The notes: generated by a model from the letters alone, not told the origin. A stretch of 57,550 nt of DNA from UBA11400 sp964550435 (GCA_964550435.1 CAZJZI010000010.1:1-57550); one strand, 5' to 3'; shown: positions 17,970-28,105, numbered from the stretch's first letter. Program-made: numbers and translations.

Positions 17970-20900
17970 CTACTTGAGTAGTGTAATCTTCCGGGTTTTA
18001 ACACCCTGGTCGGTTCTGAGTACAGCTATGTATACACCACTGGCAAGTCCGGTTCCATCAAAGGTTACCTCATAACGTCTATTGTTTAGGTTTTCATCAA
18101 AGATAGTGCCTAATTTTCGACCCATTAAGTCATAAATCTCAACTATCGCTCGACCCGGCCGTTCCATGTCGATAAGCAAATTGGTAGTTGGATTAAATGG
18201 ATTCGGATAATTACCCGCAATGGCTACTTCTGTAGGTATAAATACCGGAACTCGTGGTGAATTAAAATTTGGAGTCGTTGTATAAACTCTCCGTTCTCGG
18301 GCAGCCCGAACCTGATCAATCAATTCGGATTCGGTATTACCAAATGAAAATACAAATCCAACGGTAATCTCTTGATTATACCGTATCGTAAACGGACCAC
18401 TACCATTTACAAGTGAAACATCGGACGGATCTTGATCGGTGCTACCCAATCCAGCTTTAAGTGACCAGGACTTTTCTTGTTCAGTAAAACCGTCAAAGGA
18501 AGGATTGGTGGCGGAGTAATAGATTCCGAAATTTAAACTGTCTACCTCCCCTTCATACGCATTATCAATGGCCATTGCACTCGAAATTCCACCCAGATGA
18601 GCAACCGTCAAAAAAGGAAGTGATGGTGATGTTGGATCCTCCAATACCATAACACTATCTTGAGCATTATATCTGATTCTATTATTCGAATAGTTTCCAG
18701 CATCCCAGTCCGAGAACATTCCAACATAAGTGTCATTCATTGCCAGACGCGACGGATCAACATTCTTTATATGATAAAAAACCAATAAAGACTGATTCAA
18801 CTGCTCATCATCGAAAGCATAGGTTTCCATCCTGATTTCTGCTCGTGGTAACCCCATCTGATTCTCAGAGTCGAATAACGCAAATCCCGATTGCCCCCCA
18901 GAGAATCCACTAATTTCAAATAATTCTATGGGATTGAACATCGATGGTGGAAAATTCGTCTCTCGTACATTCGTAAGCATATGAACATTCTCGTCCAGAT
19001 TTGTTTCTATCATGATTCCCGACTCATATAGCATGTTTCCAAGTTCCTGACGAGTGCCATTGATTTCACGAAGTGGTATAAATCCAACTCCTGTATCACC
19101 TAAAATCGTTCTGTTAAACCCTATTGCTCCGGTACTTGTGACACTCACCCGAACCAGGTTCGCATCATGGGTATCAACAAAAAGATTTTCGTATCGGATG
19201 TATCTGAAGTCGTTGTAGGCATTTTCATCGTCACCAAACTCTATCTTAAACAATGGAAGTCCACCCTGTAGAGCATTGTCAGTAATCATGACTGGAATTC
19301 GTATTGTAGTCTCAGTCCCTACATCAAATAATTGATTGGTTGTTCCAACCCCATTCAGTAACGTAGCTGTCTGATTCACATTTGATATGGAATAACGCAA
19401 ACTCCTGGATCCTTGTCCGTAATTGATTAGATCCAATTCAATAAACCCGTCTTCGTTCAAACCAAGTTTAAGACCATTTTCATTTACGAAACGAACCTCT
19501 TTAACTCGAATGAAAGGCACTAAACCGGCTATTGCCGTTTCAGCATTTATCAATCCACCACCCAGTTTGTCAGTAAGTGTCGGATTGAAAACATAAACCG
19601 AATTATCTGCAGTTCCACGAATCTGTCCTATAACTCTTTCCGCACTCCAGCTTGGATGCTCATTCACGACCAGTGCAGCCAATCCGGACACTACTGGAGC
19701 AGACATTGAGGTTCCTGAATTCAGGGCATAATTATTGTTAAATACGGTACTGAGTATCCCTGATCCGGTTGCTGCTACATCAACAGAGTATCCAAAGGTA
19801 GAAAAACTTGATTTGACCTTGCTGGATGTCACCACAGACGCAACTGAAAGAACGTTTTCATAGGCAGCGGGATAATTAGGAACCTCGTTATTGTTGTTTC
19901 CCGCCGAACCAACGATTACAGAGCCCAACTCCGTTGCTAAATTTACTACGTCCTCACCAAATTGCGAGTTGAAATCAGATCCAAAACTACAGTTGATCAC
20001 ATGAGCTCCGTTCACAGCAGCATATAATATGCCCTGATACCCGAATCCAATAGACCGTGGTGCTTCTTCTGTTCCTCCAGCTCGAACCGGCATATACGTA
20101 CTATTGAATCCCGCACTTGCAAGGCCAATTCCATTATCTGAAACTGCCGCAGCTATCCCAGCAACATGAGTACCATGAGACTGAGCTGTTCCAATAGGAT
20201 TCGCATTTTGGGTTGGATTACTAATTGGTCCACTAGCCCAGAAGTTCCATCCGATCGTGTCGTTCTCAACTGCGTTAAAGACACCCGGTATCAATCTTTT
20301 TGCCCTTCCAGGATCAGGGTTACGCCATAGATTGCCTCGTAAGTCAGGATGGTTGTAATCAACTCCACTATCAACTATTGCAATAATGATATCTCTCGAA
20401 GACTTGTTAAGCTCCCAAGCACGATCAAAGCGTTGTAATTCGAAATAATTTTGTCCGTTTGTTCCATAAAGTGGATCGTTGGGCTCATAATGGAGCTCCA
20501 TGACCACTTGAGGTTCAGCATATTCAACTCCCGGTATAGATTGCAACTTGCTGGCAAGAAAAAAGGGATCAACATCAGAATTAAACTTCAAAAAGTACGT
20601 CCGAACCAAATCATCCGAAAGACTAGTTGGTTGTTGACCAGGAAGAATTCGTTCTAATTGGCCTACTCTGAGTTCTTCGAACGTTCCAGGACTCATAGCC
20701 TGGCTGATTTCATTCAAATCGTACGCAGCCATTACAGACTGAACCGCTTCAAGTGTTTGTGATGAGGAGAATATTGCTGGGAGCCCTGGAGTCCTGGACT
20801 TGTTAAGAAATTCATACCCTTCTAGTGAAGCAATTTTTATGATCATTTGCCCTGGTACGGTTTCTCTTTCAGACGAAACACCAGACTGCGCAAATAGACT

Positions 20901-20981
20901 TCCAAAGGCTAATAAAAACGTTAAAAACATTGAAAAACCAGAAATCACAAATTTATTCCGATTTTTAGTAGATATAGACAT
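17970..20981 (-). CDS. Subtilisin-like serine protease (S8) with T9SS sorting domain
   Basis: Secreted 1003-residue subtilase. Signal peptide with hydrophobic GFSMFLTFLLAFGSLFAQ, a propeptide region to about 170, then the triad: IVDSGVDYNHPDL (Asp, about 208), SHGTHVAGIAAA (His, about 269) and GTSMSAPVVSGLAAL (Ser, about 423), with the oxyanion Asn in GSAGNNNNEVPNYPA. A long beta-rich region of about 420 residues follows. The type IX C-terminal domain starts near 923 (NYPNPFNPTTN, VEIYDLMGRKLG, GVYIAVLRTD, RKITLLK). Probably an extracellular nutrient protease. No protease-partner gene is adjacent. Its stop faces the thioesterase stop 50 bp away. Confidence 0.93.
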   Translation of the reverse strand: MSISTKNRNKFVISGFSMFLTFLLAFGSLFAQSGVSSERETVPGQMIIKIASLEGYEFLNKSRTPGLPAIFSSSQTLEAVQSVMAAYDLNEISQAMSPGTFEELRVGQLERILPGQQPTSLSDDLVRTYFLKFNSDVDPFFLASKLQSIPGVEYAEPQVVMELHYEPNDPLYGTNGQNYFELQRFDRAWELNKSSRDIIIAIVDSGVDYNHPDLRGNLWRNPDPGRAKRLIPGVFNAVENDTIGWNFWASGPISNPTQNANPIGTAQSHGTHVAGIAAAVSDNGIGLASAGFNSTYMPVRAGGTEEAPRSIGFGYQGILYAAVNGAHVINCSFGSDFNSQFGEDVVNLATELGSVIVGSAGNNNNEVPNYPAAYENVLSVASVVTSSKVKSSFSTFGYSVDVAATGSGILSTVFNNNYALNSGTSMSAPVVSGLAALVVNEHPSWSAERVIGQIRGTADNSVYVFNPTLTDKLGGGLINAETAIAGLVPFIRVKEVRFVNENGLKLGLNEDGFIELDLINYGQGSRSLRYSISNVNQTATLLNGVGTTNQLFDVGTETTIRIPVMITDNALQGGLPLFKIEFGDDENAYNDFRYIRYENLFVDTHDANLVRVSVTSTGAIGFNRTILGDTGVGFIPLREINGTRQELGNMLYESGIMIETNLDENVHMLTNVRETNFPPSMFNPIELFEISGFSGGQSGFALFDSENQMGLPRAEIRMETYAFDDEQLNQSLLVFYHIKNVDPSRLAMNDTYVGMFSDWDAGNYSNNRIRYNAQDSVMVLEDPTSPSLPFLTVAHLGGISSAMAIDNAYEGEVDSLNFGIYYSATNPSFDGFTEQEKSWSLKAGLGSTDQDPSDVSLVNGSGPFTIRYNQEITVGFVFSFGNTESELIDQVRAARERRVYTTTPNFNSPRVPVFIPTEVAIAGNYPNPFNPTTNLLIDMERPGRAIVEIYDLMGRKLGTIFDENLNNRRYEVTFDGTGLASGVYIAVLRTDQGVKTRKITLLK

Positions 20982-21137
20982 GGATTCACGTGTAAATTTG
21001 TAGGGAGTTTTTCCGAACTATGTTGACCTTTGGCAGGACACTTGAGATTGGAAGCTATAAAATCGTCAAAATGATTTAAATTAACACTACTTTGTTAAAC
21101 GAAGTTTCGTCACGAATAATATCCGAAGATCGATCTT

Positions 21138-22706
21138 ATGCCATTTATTCCCGACTCGGGTAAACATAAAAAAAGAATTACAGCCATAGATTTAGGCACT
21201 AATTCATTTCATGCTGTAATCGTTGAAATTTTTGCAGACGGTACCTTTAAAACAATCGACGCACTCAAAGAAATGGTCACTTTGGGTAGAAACGGTGTTG
21301 GGCGAGACCTTTCACTAGAGTCCATGAACCTGGGTATCGATGCCCTTAAGAAATTCAAGGTCCTTTCTGACTCATATCAGGTCGATCAGATTCTGGCATA
21401 TGCAACATCAGCCATTCGGGAGGCTCCAAACGGCGGAGAATTTATTCAACGTGCCATTGATGAAGTAGACATCAAGATCATGGCCATACCTGGTAAAATG
21501 GAAGCTGAACTCATTGGACATGCAGTTCAGCATGCATTGAATCTGGGGCAACAAAAAGCGCTGATAATGGATATTGGTGGAGGAAGCACTGAGTTCATTA
21601 TTGCCGACCAAACTAACTTTTTCCACTTAGACAGCCAAAAAATCGGTGTTTCAAGAATGACCTCCGATTATGTTAAGTCCGATCCAGCTTCGAAAAAAGA
21701 CTTGCGAAGTCTCGAGGACGCCTATGAATTGCGACTTCAGGGACTCAAAGAGCAGCTGGGGCAGCATACCCTATCTATGATGGTTGGTACTTCTGGAACC
21801 ATGCAGAACATAGCTGCCATGATTGCAGCATCGAAGAAATTGAATATGTCCCTCACACTGAATGAGTTTGAGTACACATCTACAGATTTTTTTACTTTTT
21901 ATGAGCATTTCATAAAACTCGACAGAAAAAAACGTCTTGAAGTACCAGGACTTGATCCTAAGCGGGTTGATTTCATAGTTGCTGGAGTTGTTTTAGTCAA
22001 TTATATGCTCCGAATATCAGGTATAGAGCGTATTAAAACATCTACCCAAGCAATGCGTGAGGGCATCATTCTGCGCTACATAAAAAGAGAGCAAACCGAA
22101 CTCACCTTGCTTGAAAAGTATCCAGATACACGCAAAAGAAGCATCTTTGAACTATTGATCAAATGTAACTGGCACGAAGAGCATTCAACACAAGTCTCCC
22201 GTCTGGCACTTAAACTTTTTGATGATTTGCGTCCCTGGCATGATCTCACCGATGAAGATCGGGAATTACTCGACTTTTCTGCCCTTACACACGATATTGG
22301 ATATCATATTTCACACAAGAAGCATCACAAACATGCTTTATACCTGATAATGAACGCCGATTTGAAAGGATTTCAACAAGAAGAGATCGAAATCATTGCA
22401 AATGTGTCAAGATACCACCGCCGTTCTACACCAAAAGCTCGTCACAGTCACTTCGATATACTTACTCCTTCACAGAAACAACGAATCCGATCTTTATCTG
22501 GACTACTCAGGGTCGCTGACGGGTTAGACCGAAGTCACTTCCAAAACGTGCGCGACTTTAAAGTAGAAGTAACAGACCAAAATATAACTATACATATCGA
22601 CACCATTGGTGACCCGCAGCTAGAAATCTGGGGAGCCATGCGAAAACGTGAACTTTTTGAGAAACTCTTCAACAGGACTCTTGTCATATTGGGAAAAAGG
22701 GAATAG
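21138..22706 (+). CDS. ppx: Exopolyphosphatase / pppGpp phosphohydrolase with HD domain
   Basis: Ppx/GppA-family enzyme releasing phosphate from polyphosphate or pppGpp. N-terminal actin-like fold: ITAIDLGTNSFHAV (about 16-29), IMDIGGGSTEFI (about 141-152) and VGTSGTMQNIAAM (about 216-228). The C-terminal half is an HD-type domain with LTHDIGYHISHKKHH (about 383-397) and LLRVADGLDRSH, as in the four-domain long Ppx proteins (E. coli Ppx is 513 residues, this is 522). Polyphosphatase cannot be separated from pppGpp hydrolase by sequence. Divergent from the subtilase; heptamer array B follows its stop. Confidence 0.87.
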   Translation: MPFIPDSGKHKKRITAIDLGTNSFHAVIVEIFADGTFKTIDALKEMVTLGRNGVGRDLSLESMNLGIDALKKFKVLSDSYQVDQILAYATSAIREAPNGGEFIQRAIDEVDIKIMAIPGKMEAELIGHAVQHALNLGQQKALIMDIGGGSTEFIIADQTNFFHLDSQKIGVSRMTSDYVKSDPASKKDLRSLEDAYELRLQGLKEQLGQHTLSMMVGTSGTMQNIAAMIAASKKLNMSLTLNEFEYTSTDFFTFYEHFIKLDRKKRLEVPGLDPKRVDFIVAGVVLVNYMLRISGIERIKTSTQAMREGIILRYIKREQTELTLLEKYPDTRKRSIFELLIKCNWHEEHSTQVSRLALKLFDDLRPWHDLTDEDRELLDFSALTHDIGYHISHKKHHKHALYLIMNADLKGFQQEEIEIIANVSRYHRRSTPKARHSHFDILTPSQKQRIRSLSGLLRVADGLDRSHFQNVRDFKVEVTDQNITIHIDTIGDPQLEIWGAMRKRELFEKLFNRTLVILGKRE

Positions 22707-22766
22707 GTAGTGGATCGTAGCTAACAGAATGGCTTGACTACTTACGATTGCTATCAACCTTCCAGG

Positions 22767-22787
22767 CCCTACACCCTGAACCCTGCT
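22767..22787. repeat. Heptamer array B (CCCTNNN type, degenerate)
   Basis: Three consecutive 7-mers CCCTACA, CCCTGAA, CCCTGCT in the 170-bp gap between ppx and the large M14 gene. CCCT is constant and the last three bases vary. It shares the 7-bp period with the other arrays. The remaining gap (22707-22876) has AT-rich sequence and no recognisable gene. Confidence 0.55.
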
Positions 22788-22876
22788 CCATCGTTTTCCT
22801 GCTTGCCATTTTTTTATATATTGACCTACAATGAATTATACCTCAGGGTCAAGTATTAATTAACCTGGTCATTTCT

Positions 22877-25387
22877 ATGAAAAGACAACTATTTACGGCC
22901 ATTTTCCTACTGCTTTTTGCTATGGTTCCTGCACAGGCCCAGGAAGCTATCAAATCACCAGCCGAGTACCTTGGCTATGAACTCGGTGAACATTTTACAT
23001 ATCATCATCAGGTGGTCTCGTACTTCGAGTACGTAGCTACAACCAGCTCAATGGTTGAACTTGAGTATTACGGCAAAACCAATGAACGGCGCCCACTTCT
23101 GGTTGTTTATGTCTCTGCTCCCAACAATATCGCACGTCGTGATGAAATCCGTTTAAACAACTTACGGCGAACCGGTACCGCAGAAGGTACCCCAACCGAT
23201 GATAATACAGCCATTATCTGGTTGTCATATAATATCCATGGTAATGAGTCGGTGAGTATGGAAGCCTCGATGCAAACACTTTACGAACTGGTATCACCGA
23301 ATCACCCGGAAACTAAACCATGGCTTGAAAATGCATTGGTTATTATGGATCCAACGATCAATCCAGACGGTCGTGACCGTTACGCCGGATGGTTTAACCA
23401 AATGGTTGGTGCTCAGTTCAATCCGGATCCACAGGCACGTGAGCACCAGGAACCCTGGCCAGGTGGACGTGCTAACCATTATTTGTTCGACTTGAACCGC
23501 GACTGGGCTTGGCAAACACAGGTTGAAAGCCAGCAACGCGGGGTGCTTTATCAAAAATGGCTCCCACATGTTCATGGCGACTTCCATGAAATGGGTGGAT
23601 ATCGTTACTACTTCCTGCCTGCTGCTGCCCCCTATCACGAGAGAATCACCCAATGGCAACGTGACTTCCAGTATACAATCGGAAATAACATCGCACGTCA
23701 TTTCGATAAAGACCATCGACTGTATTTCACCCGCGAAACATTTGACTTGTTCTATCCTAGTTATGGCGATACGTGGCCAACATATCAAGGTGCTATCGGA
23801 ATGACCTACGAACAAGGGGGAGGTGGTCGTGCCGGACTCGGTATTCTGACCGAACGAGGTGACACCCTAACGCTTAAAAATAGAATTTCTAACCAACATT
23901 TGGCCGGAAAAGCTACGGTAGAAGCTGTTGCATTGAATCACGCTCAGGTCGTTTCAGAGTTTAAAAAATTCTATGATGACGCACGTAATAATCCAAATAC
24001 TACCTATAAATCTTACATCCTCAAAGTAGGTAACAATCACGATAACGTGGCTGCGATGTTAGACCTGCTTGATAAACAAGGTATCACTTACGGAAAAGCA
24101 ACCGACCGTCGAGTAAACGCCTTTGATTACGCTACCGGAACCACCCGATCTGTTTCTGTAAGCTCAAATGACATCGTTATAAGTATGTTCCAGCCAAAAT
24201 CAACACTGGCCAATATCCTGCTCGAACCACGCACAACAATAGTAGATTCATTAACCTACGATCTCACCGCATGGTCCGTCCCTTATTTCTATGGTGTGGA
24301 AGCATATGCCACAACTGAGCGAATTAATCCCAGTGGAAATGCTCGTGAACTATTGGAAATGGCGACTGTACAAGGATTTACCGAGCCCGTAGTTGCTTAC
24401 TTGTTCAAGTACAATAGCTTCAAAGATGCTCAATTTCTTGCTGCTCTTCACAAAGGTGGTTACTCTTTCCGCGTTGCAGGTCAACCGTTCAAAATGAACG
24501 AACAAGAATTCGAGCCTGGTACAATTGTGGTTACGCAGAACGGGAACGGACACATGGGTGATCGGTTAGATGGAAATCTTCGTGCGCTGGCTTCAGAGTA
24601 TCATCGCATTCCTGTTACGGTATCGTCAGCCAGAGCAACTTCTGGTGTTGATTTAGGTTCACATAGCGTACAGCATGCATACCGACCAAATGTAATGATC
24701 GTTTCCGGATCTACTGTATCATCACTGGCCTTTGGCGAAGTTTGGCACTTCTTCGACCAACAACTCAGATACCCCGCAACCGTAGTCGATATTAACACTG
24801 CATCACGAGCTGACCTGAAAAAATACCACGTGATTATCCTCCCTGACGGGCGATACAATAATTTCATCAATTCCGACAAACTGGCAGAATGGGTAGCTGG
24901 CGGCGGTAGACTTATAGCTATGGAAGGCGCCGTTTCTCAGCTTAAAGACCTTAAAGGATTTAGCGGTCTGACCGAGAAGTCAGGACCTGAACGGGATGAC
25001 AGTGTGGATGCACGATTGCGTGTTTATGCCGATCAGGAACGTGAGTCTATGATGTACTCACTTGCTGGTGGAATCTTCAAGGTGAATGTCGATAATACAC
25101 ACCCGCTTGGGTTTGGGTATCCCGACACGTACTACACCTTGAAACGTAGCACCGATGCATACGAATATTTGTCACGAGGCTGGAATGTCGGGCATGTTCC
25201 CGCAGATGGACTCGTTGGTGGTTTCGTGGGTTCAAAGGTTATTGATACCCTTGAAGAATCCTTGAACTTTGGAGTAGTCAATGTTGGAAGTGGAAAAGTA
25301 GTGATCATGGTAGACAATCCACTCTTCCGTGGATTCTGGTATGGTGGACGACTGATGTTCAGCAACGCTGTATTCCAACCAATGTAA
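22877..25387 (+). CDS. Large M14-family zinc carboxypeptidase with C-terminal GATase-like domain
   Basis: Secreted metallopeptidase of 836 residues. Signal peptide MKRQLFTAIFLLLFAMVPAQAQ. M14 active site: YNIHGNESVSMEAS (zinc HxxE, about 119-122), FDLNRDWAWQTQ (about 203), VHGDFHEMGG (zinc His, about 231-236) and GMTYEQGGGG (catalytic Glu, about 311). A middle region follows, and from about 600 there is an alpha/beta domain (NVMIVSGSTVSSLAFGEVW; YHVIILPDGRYNNF; LAEWVAGGGRLIAMEGAV) resembling class I glutamine-amidotransferase-like folds without a clear catalytic Cys. The family includes peptidoglycan amidases and carboxypeptidases. miaA starts 9 bp after its stop, suggesting read-through. Confidence 0.85.
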   Translation: MKRQLFTAIFLLLFAMVPAQAQEAIKSPAEYLGYELGEHFTYHHQVVSYFEYVATTSSMVELEYYGKTNERRPLLVVYVSAPNNIARRDEIRLNNLRRTGTAEGTPTDDNTAIIWLSYNIHGNESVSMEASMQTLYELVSPNHPETKPWLENALVIMDPTINPDGRDRYAGWFNQMVGAQFNPDPQAREHQEPWPGGRANHYLFDLNRDWAWQTQVESQQRGVLYQKWLPHVHGDFHEMGGYRYYFLPAAAPYHERITQWQRDFQYTIGNNIARHFDKDHRLYFTRETFDLFYPSYGDTWPTYQGAIGMTYEQGGGGRAGLGILTERGDTLTLKNRISNQHLAGKATVEAVALNHAQVVSEFKKFYDDARNNPNTTYKSYILKVGNNHDNVAAMLDLLDKQGITYGKATDRRVNAFDYATGTTRSVSVSSNDIVISMFQPKSTLANILLEPRTTIVDSLTYDLTAWSVPYFYGVEAYATTERINPSGNARELLEMATVQGFTEPVVAYLFKYNSFKDAQFLAALHKGGYSFRVAGQPFKMNEQEFEPGTIVVTQNGNGHMGDRLDGNLRALASEYHRIPVTVSSARATSGVDLGSHSVQHAYRPNVMIVSGSTVSSLAFGEVWHFFDQQLRYPATVVDINTASRADLKKYHVIILPDGRYNNFINSDKLAEWVAGGGRLIAMEGAVSQLKDLKGFSGLTEKSGPERDDSVDARLRVYADQERESMMYSLAGGIFKVNVDNTHPLGFGYPDTYYTLKRSTDAYEYLSRGWNVGHVPADGLVGGFVGSKVIDTLEESLNFGVVNVGSGKVVIMVDNPLFRGFWYGGRLMFSNAVFQPM

Positions 25388-25396
25388 TATCATCCT

Positions 25397-26350
25397 ATGA
25401 ACCTTATTCAAAAGGTTCCACGCATCGTACTTGCCGGACCCACAGGCATCGGAAAAACCTCCGCTTCGCTTGAGTTGGTCCGGCAGTTACGTGCTACCGA
25501 CCGTAATGCATCCATCATTAGTGCCGATTCGCGGCAATGCTATTCATACCTCGACATCGGGACTGGTAAAGTTACTACTTCAGAGGCCAGAGATATTCGA
25601 CATTATAATATCTCAATTCTAAAGCCGGATGAACCCGATACGGCTGCAAACTTCGTTAAAAGATCTGCCGAATGGGAGCAAGAGATCCGGTCACGTGGAG
25701 AAATTCCTATTTATGTCGGTGGAAGTACACTTCACCTTCAAAGCCTGATTTGGCCTCTTGATGATATTCCCGGTGCTTGCGTACATAACCAAGTCAAGCT
25801 TGGTGCACTCGAAAATCAATTTGGACAATCACACATTCTAACTATGCTCGAAAATGCTGATCCGGACTATTCGAACCGTGTTGAGGGATATAATCGTACA
25901 CGGATTTTTCGTGCATTAGATGTGTATATGCAAACTGGTAAACCGTTCAGTAGCTTTCACTCCAACCAGGACCTTAACGTTGTCCCTGCTGATACTCTAC
26001 TAATTGTTCTCGTAGCAGACAGAATGTGGCATACTACTCAAATCAATAAAAGAGTAGATAACATGTTGGCAGCCGGATTGGTCGAGGAAACAAAACAAAT
26101 TCTAAATCTGGGGTTTGACCCTAGTATTCAGGCACTTCAAACCGTTGGATATAAAGAAGTAATTGACTATCTGAATAGTATCACTACTCTTGACAAAATG
26201 ACTGATCTCATCAAAATCAGTACCAGACAATATGCAAAACGTCAGGCAACTTGGTTTAGAAGATGGAAGTCAGCAATACAAATTGATGTAACAAACCTTA
26301 GTTCATCTAAAATCGCCTCCGAAATAATCGCACGATTTGACTCTTTTTGA
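25397..26350 (+). CDS. miaA: tRNA dimethylallyltransferase
   Basis: Adds a dimethylallyl group to A37 of tRNAs reading UNN codons. The P-loop is AGPTGIGKTSASLEL (about 12-26), then SADSRQCYSYLDIGTGK with the DSRQ motif (about 47), HYNISILKPDEPDTAANF, YVGGSTLHLQSL where most MiaA have GGTxLY, RTRIFRALDVYMQTGKP (about 170), VGYKEVIDYL and TRQYAKRQATWFRRW (about 275-289). Length 317 is normal. The Ser-Thr-Leu-His variant of the GGTxLY loop is unusual, but other motifs are intact. First of a co-directional run with purS, purQ and lptB, though a 63-bp gap separates purS. Confidence 0.93.
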   Translation: MNLIQKVPRIVLAGPTGIGKTSASLELVRQLRATDRNASIISADSRQCYSYLDIGTGKVTTSEARDIRHYNISILKPDEPDTAANFVKRSAEWEQEIRSRGEIPIYVGGSTLHLQSLIWPLDDIPGACVHNQVKLGALENQFGQSHILTMLENADPDYSNRVEGYNRTRIFRALDVYMQTGKPFSSFHSNQDLNVVPADTLLIVLVADRMWHTTQINKRVDNMLAAGLVEETKQILNLGFDPSIQALQTVGYKEVIDYLNSITTLDKMTDLIKISTRQYAKRQATWFRRWKSAIQIDVTNLSSSKIASEIIARFDSF

Positions 26351-26413
26351 TGGATGCGAATCTAAAATAAGGTTAACTTTAGGTTTACACTTTTCACGGT
26401 CAACCTTATTGTC

Positions 26414-26665
26414 ATGTACAAAGCACTTGTAAACGTTACCCTCCGTAAATCAATCCTCGATCCAAAAGGGAAAGCAGCTCGTGAAGCTCTTCACAGTTTG
26501 GGATATCAATCCGTTGCTGATGTTAGAATTGGCAAGTTTATTGAGATTAACATTAATGCGTCTTCTGAAGAAGATGCAGAGTTAGTTGCTAAAGAAGCCT
26601 GCAGCAAACTACTTGCAAACGAAGTAATGGAAGATTTTACGATTGAAATTAAAAAAGTAGGGTAA
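26414..26665 (+). CDS. purS: Phosphoribosylformylglycinamidine synthase, PurS subunit
   Basis: Small 83-residue subunit of the three-part FGAM synthase (PurS-PurQ-PurL), which converts FGAR to FGAM in purine synthesis. Recognised by YKALVNVTLRKSILDPKGKA, ALHSLGYQSVADVRIGK and the C-terminal ACSKLLANEVMEDFTIEI. The purQ start is 2 bp after its stop, so the two are translated together. purL is not in this window. Confidence 0.95.
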   Translation: MYKALVNVTLRKSILDPKGKAAREALHSLGYQSVADVRIGKFIEININASSEEDAELVAKEACSKLLANEVMEDFTIEIKKVG

Positions 26666-26667
26666 TC

Positions 26668-27363
26668 ATGACTATTGGTGTTCTCGTTTTCCCCGGTTCC
26701 AACTGCGATCACGATGCATATCATGCCCTTAAGCATGTTCTAGGAGTCGAAACACGGTTTATTTTCCACAAAGAAACTGATCTATCCGGTATCGATGCGG
26801 TGATTATTCCAGGTGGATTTTCATACGGTGATTATCTGCGTTCAGGTGCAATAGCACGTTTCTCTCCTGTTATGCAATCCGTCTCAGATTTCGCTTCAAA
26901 AGGTGGGTTGGTTATCGGAATTTGTAACGGATTCCAAATACTCCTTGAATCGGGATTACTTCCGGGTGCCATGCTGCATAATGAGCAACTTCGATTTACA
27001 TGCAAACAAGTTTACCTGCGAACGGAGTCTAGAAATACACCATTTACTTCCGAGATTCCTGACGGCAAAATACTTCAGATTCCTATAGCTCATGGTGAAG
27101 GAAATTATTATGCTGACGAAAGAACCCTTCAGCAACTAATCGATAACGATCAAATCGTATTTCGTTATACCGATCCACAAGGCAGTGAAAATCCAGATTA
27201 TAATCCTAATGGAGCTCTACAGAATATTGCAGGTATTTGCAATAAAGAACGAAATGTCTTAGGAATGATGCCACACCCGGAACGTGCTATGGAATCTTTA
27301 CTTGGCTCTACTGACGGTAAATTCATATTCGAATCTATGCTGAAGCATTTGGTTTCGGCATGA
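26668..27363 (+). CDS. purQ: Phosphoribosylformylglycinamidine synthase, PurQ glutaminase subunit
   Basis: Class I glutamine amidotransferase of 231 residues that supplies ammonia to PurL. IGVLVFPGSNCDHDAYHAL is the PurQ N-terminus, GGFSYGDYLRSGAIARFSP the conserved loop, and the nucleophile Cys is in GLVIGICNGFQILLE (about residue 86). The catalytic His and Glu are in MMPHPERAMES near the C-terminus. Complete and typical in length. Follows purS by 2 bp; lptB starts 13 bp after its stop. Confidence 0.96.
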   Translation: MTIGVLVFPGSNCDHDAYHALKHVLGVETRFIFHKETDLSGIDAVIIPGGFSYGDYLRSGAIARFSPVMQSVSDFASKGGLVIGICNGFQILLESGLLPGAMLHNEQLRFTCKQVYLRTESRNTPFTSEIPDGKILQIPIAHGEGNYYADERTLQQLIDNDQIVFRYTDPQGSENPDYNPNGALQNIAGICNKERNVLGMMPHPERAMESLLGSTDGKFIFESMLKHLVSA

Positions 27364-27376
27364 CAACTTTTTGCCC

Positions 27377-28105
27377 ATGAAACTCCATTGCGACCAACTT
27401 ACTAAACGTTACAAAAAACGTACGGTCGTCAATGATGTGAGCATTCATGTTCAACGAGGTGAAATTGTGGGTCTTCTGGGGCCAAATGGCGCTGGAAAAA
27501 CGACTTCATTCTATATGTTTGTGGGGATAATCCGACCTAATGGTGGATCCATATTTCTGGATGAAACCAATATTACACGAAAACCGATGTACGAGCGAGC
27601 CCGAATGGGTGTCGGATATTTATCTCAGGAAGCTAGTGTCTTTAGAAACCTCACTGTACGTGAAAATCTAGAATCGGTCTTACAGTTTTTTAAGATTCCA
27701 AAGCAGGAAATACGAGAAAGAGCAGACACCCTTATCGAAGAGTTCCGTTTGACAAAGGTTGTAAATAACGCAGGATACAGTTTATCGGGTGGTGAACGAA
27801 GACGTACAGAAATAGCCAGAGCAATGATTACCCGACCCTCTTTTATTTTACTTGATGAACCCTTTGCGGGAGTTGACCCGATAGCCGTAGAAGATATTCA
27901 ACAGATTGTGCGTTTGTTAAAAAATAAGAACATTGGTATCCTTATAACTGATCACAACGTTCATGAGACCCTTGCAATAACAGACAGGGCTTACCTCATG
28001 TTTGAAGGAAAAATCCTAAAAGAAGGTACTGCCGAACACCTGGCTGATGACGAAGAAGCTAAAAGATTATATCTTGGTAAACAGTTTAAGTTAGATCGAT
28101 ATTAA
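27377..28105 (+). CDS. lptB: LPS export ABC transporter ATP-binding protein
   Basis: Cytoplasmic ATPase that powers extraction of LPS from the inner membrane by LptFGC. Walker A GPNGAGKTT (about 34), Q-loop region GVGYLSQEASVFRNLTVREN, ABC signature LSGGERRRTEIARAM, Walker B ILLDEPFAGVDP, and the switch His in ITDHNVHETL. The SQEASVFRxLTVxEN and DEPFAGVDP stretches are characteristic of LptB. A TTG at 27371 is in frame, but the ATG at 27377 is preferred. Encoded directly after purQ, probably in the same transcript. Confidence 0.94.
   Translation: MKLHCDQLTKRYKKRTVVNDVSIHVQRGEIVGLLGPNGAGKTTSFYMFVGIIRPNGGSIFLDETNITRKPMYERARMGVGYLSQEASVFRNLTVRENLESVLQFFKIPKQEIRERADTLIEEFRLTKVVNNAGYSLSGGERRRTEIARAMITRPSFILLDEPFAGVDPIAVEDIQQIVRLLKNKNIGILITDHNVHETLAITDRAYLMFEGKILKEGTAEHLADDEEAKRLYLGKQFKLDRY

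Noticed and set aside
17964..17979. CACTACTTGAGTAGTG palindrome at the subtilase stop, considered as a terminator.
   Set aside because: It overlaps the coding end KITLLK and lacks a U-run on either strand.
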